Assembly: GCA_014305025.1 (NCBI GenBank)
Contig: JACRTY010000001.1
Span: forward strand, 1-64,000
DNA from: Candidatus Nyctobacter psychrophilus
GTDB lineage: Bacteria; Vulcanimicrobiota; Vulcanimicrobiia; Vulcanimicrobiales; Vulcanimicrobiaceae
Direction: 5' to 3'
DNA length: 64,000 bases
In this document: in pieces, positions 63,476 to 64,000 of the stretch
Numbering within the stretch: the first letter of the stretch is position 1
Layout of the letters: the number at the start of each line of letters is the position of its first letter
Program-made: the position numbers and the translations under genes
The notes under the pieces: model-generated
The model's database searches: none
Told to the model about the DNA's origin: nothing
Seen by the model: the letters and a program-made list of their open reading frames with translations, nothing else

Positions 63476-64000
63476 GTGCAGTTGGCGCTCTCTGAACTTG
63501 CGCTTCCGCTGGTCCACCCGTTCGCGATCTCGCGGGGCTCCGAGACGACGGCGCGCTCGCTCGTCGGCCGGTTGCATTGGAACGGCGCCGAAGGTTTGGG
63601 GGAATGTGCGCCGTCGTCGCGCTACGCCGAAAGCGTCGAGAGCATCCGTAACTACTTTGAGACGCACCCCGTGCGCGGCGACGATCCGTACGCGCTCGAA
63701 GCCATGTTGGCGGATCTGCCGCCGGGACCACGCTGCCTGCTCGACATCGCGCTCCACGACCTGATCGGCAAAGACCTCGAACGGCCCCTGTGGCGGTTGT
63801 TCGGCCTCGACCCGTCGCGAACGCCGACGACTTCATTTACGATCGGCATCGACACGCCCGACGTCATGCTCGCGAAGCTCGACGAAATCCGCGAGCATCC
63901 GGTCATCAAAGTGAAGTTGGGGTTCCGCGATGATATTGAAGTGCTCGCAGCGATCCGGGCGCGCTACACCGGGACCTTGCGGGTCGACGCGAATGAAGGC
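63476..64000 (+). CDS. Enolase-superfamily dipeptide epimerase-like protein, N-terminal part (3' end outside window)
   Basis: The frame stays open to the window end (175 codons). GTG 63476 gives VQLALSELALPLVHPFAISR, the capping-domain start of muconate-cycloisomerase/dipeptide-epimerase proteins. GLGECAPSSRYAES, LLDIALHDLIGKDLERPLWRLFG, KVKLGF (KxK base) and RVDANEG (first metal-ligand Asp) follow. The best fit is an L-Ala-D/L-Glu epimerase (YkfB/YcjG-like) for murein peptide recycling or dipeptide use. Other members of the subgroup are possible. It is divergent from the broken phrB, 71 bp apart. Confidence 0.85.
   Translation, partial: MQLALSELALPLVHPFAISRGSETTARSLVGRLHWNGAEGLGECAPSSRYAESVESIRNYFETHPVRGDDPYALEAMLADLPPGPRCLLDIALHDLIGKDLERPLWRLFGLDPSRTPTTSFTIGIDTPDVMLAKLDEIREHPVIKVKLGFRDDIEVLAAIRARYTGTLRVDANEG

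Overview
The window is a GC-rich (roughly two-thirds G+C by eye), densely coded chromosomal segment from a diderm bacterium. A TonB-dependent-receptor-like barrel and an LptA/OstA-like periplasmic protein point to an outer membrane. MreB, MurA and WecA/WecB point to a rod-forming, peptidoglycan-bearing cell with envelope polysaccharide. A SigB/SigF-type partner-switching module, an F-ATPase with two different b-type subunits and a bacterial NHEJ pair complete the picture. My best guess is Candidatus Eremiobacterota (WPS-2) or a relative; this is inference from gene content, not a database match. I found no rRNA, CRISPR array, prophage or transposase.

Layout. 1-1.5 kb: end of a DUF5996 gene, a 165-bp palindrome, a frameshifted GNAT acetyltransferase and a tRNA-Leu(CAG). 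1.7-6.4 kb: two short-chain dehydrogenases, an NAD epimerase, a MaoC-type dehydratase and an MFS exporter. 6.4-10.7 kb: RmuC, a hemerythrin protein and two tandem SIMPL-domain proteins, the second lacking about 51 core residues. 10.8-14.7 kb: Ku and a split LigD (polymerase separate from phosphoesterase-ligase). 14.9-25.8 kb: a long minus-strand run read as cysteine desulfurase, DUF948, YtxH-like, RsbV, RsbW, sigma factor, 42-aa membrane protein, AlaS, secreted protein, APC transporter, DUF2723 protein and GT-C-like membrane protein. Most junctions are 4-base start/stop overlaps. 25.8-28.6 kb: a GGDEF-EAL protein with an HGDEF active site. 28.6-33.8 kb: RarA, LptA-like, TsaC-like, MreB and MurA. 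33.9-35.4 kb: an FGGY sugar kinase.

35.4-47.0 kb, all minus strand apart from one small ORF, looks like a peptide-acquisition locus. A MalT-like LuxR regulator is followed by a large TonB-type barrel, an exported S51 peptidase, a peptide-binding lipoprotein and an exported S46 dipeptidyl peptidase. 47.1-47.9 kb is a DUF433/DUF5615 toxin-antitoxin-like pair. 48.0-55.4 kb is a complete F-ATP synthase operon (I-a-c-b-b'-delta-alpha-gamma-beta-epsilon), interrupted between gamma and beta by a perfect 29-bp inverted repeat. 55.5-60.8 kb: WecB, WecA, a dCMP-deaminase-like protein, a lone CZB-type protein convergent with a SpoIIE/RsbU-type phosphatase, and GlyA. 60.9-64 kb: a TIM-barrel protein, a candidate structured RNA of about 360 nt with its own promoter and terminator, a photolyase gene broken by two lesions, and the start of a dipeptide-epimerase-like gene running off the window.

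How parts may work together. RsbV, RsbW and the sigma factor form a partner switch, and the SpoIIE phosphatase 35 kb away is a candidate activator. The outer-membrane barrel, S51 and S46 peptidases, peptide-binding lipoprotein and perhaps the terminal dipeptide epimerase fit uptake and breakdown of peptides. Recurrent oddities are palindromes that sit exactly on gene stop codons and genes that appear to start at CTG within a CTGA overlap.
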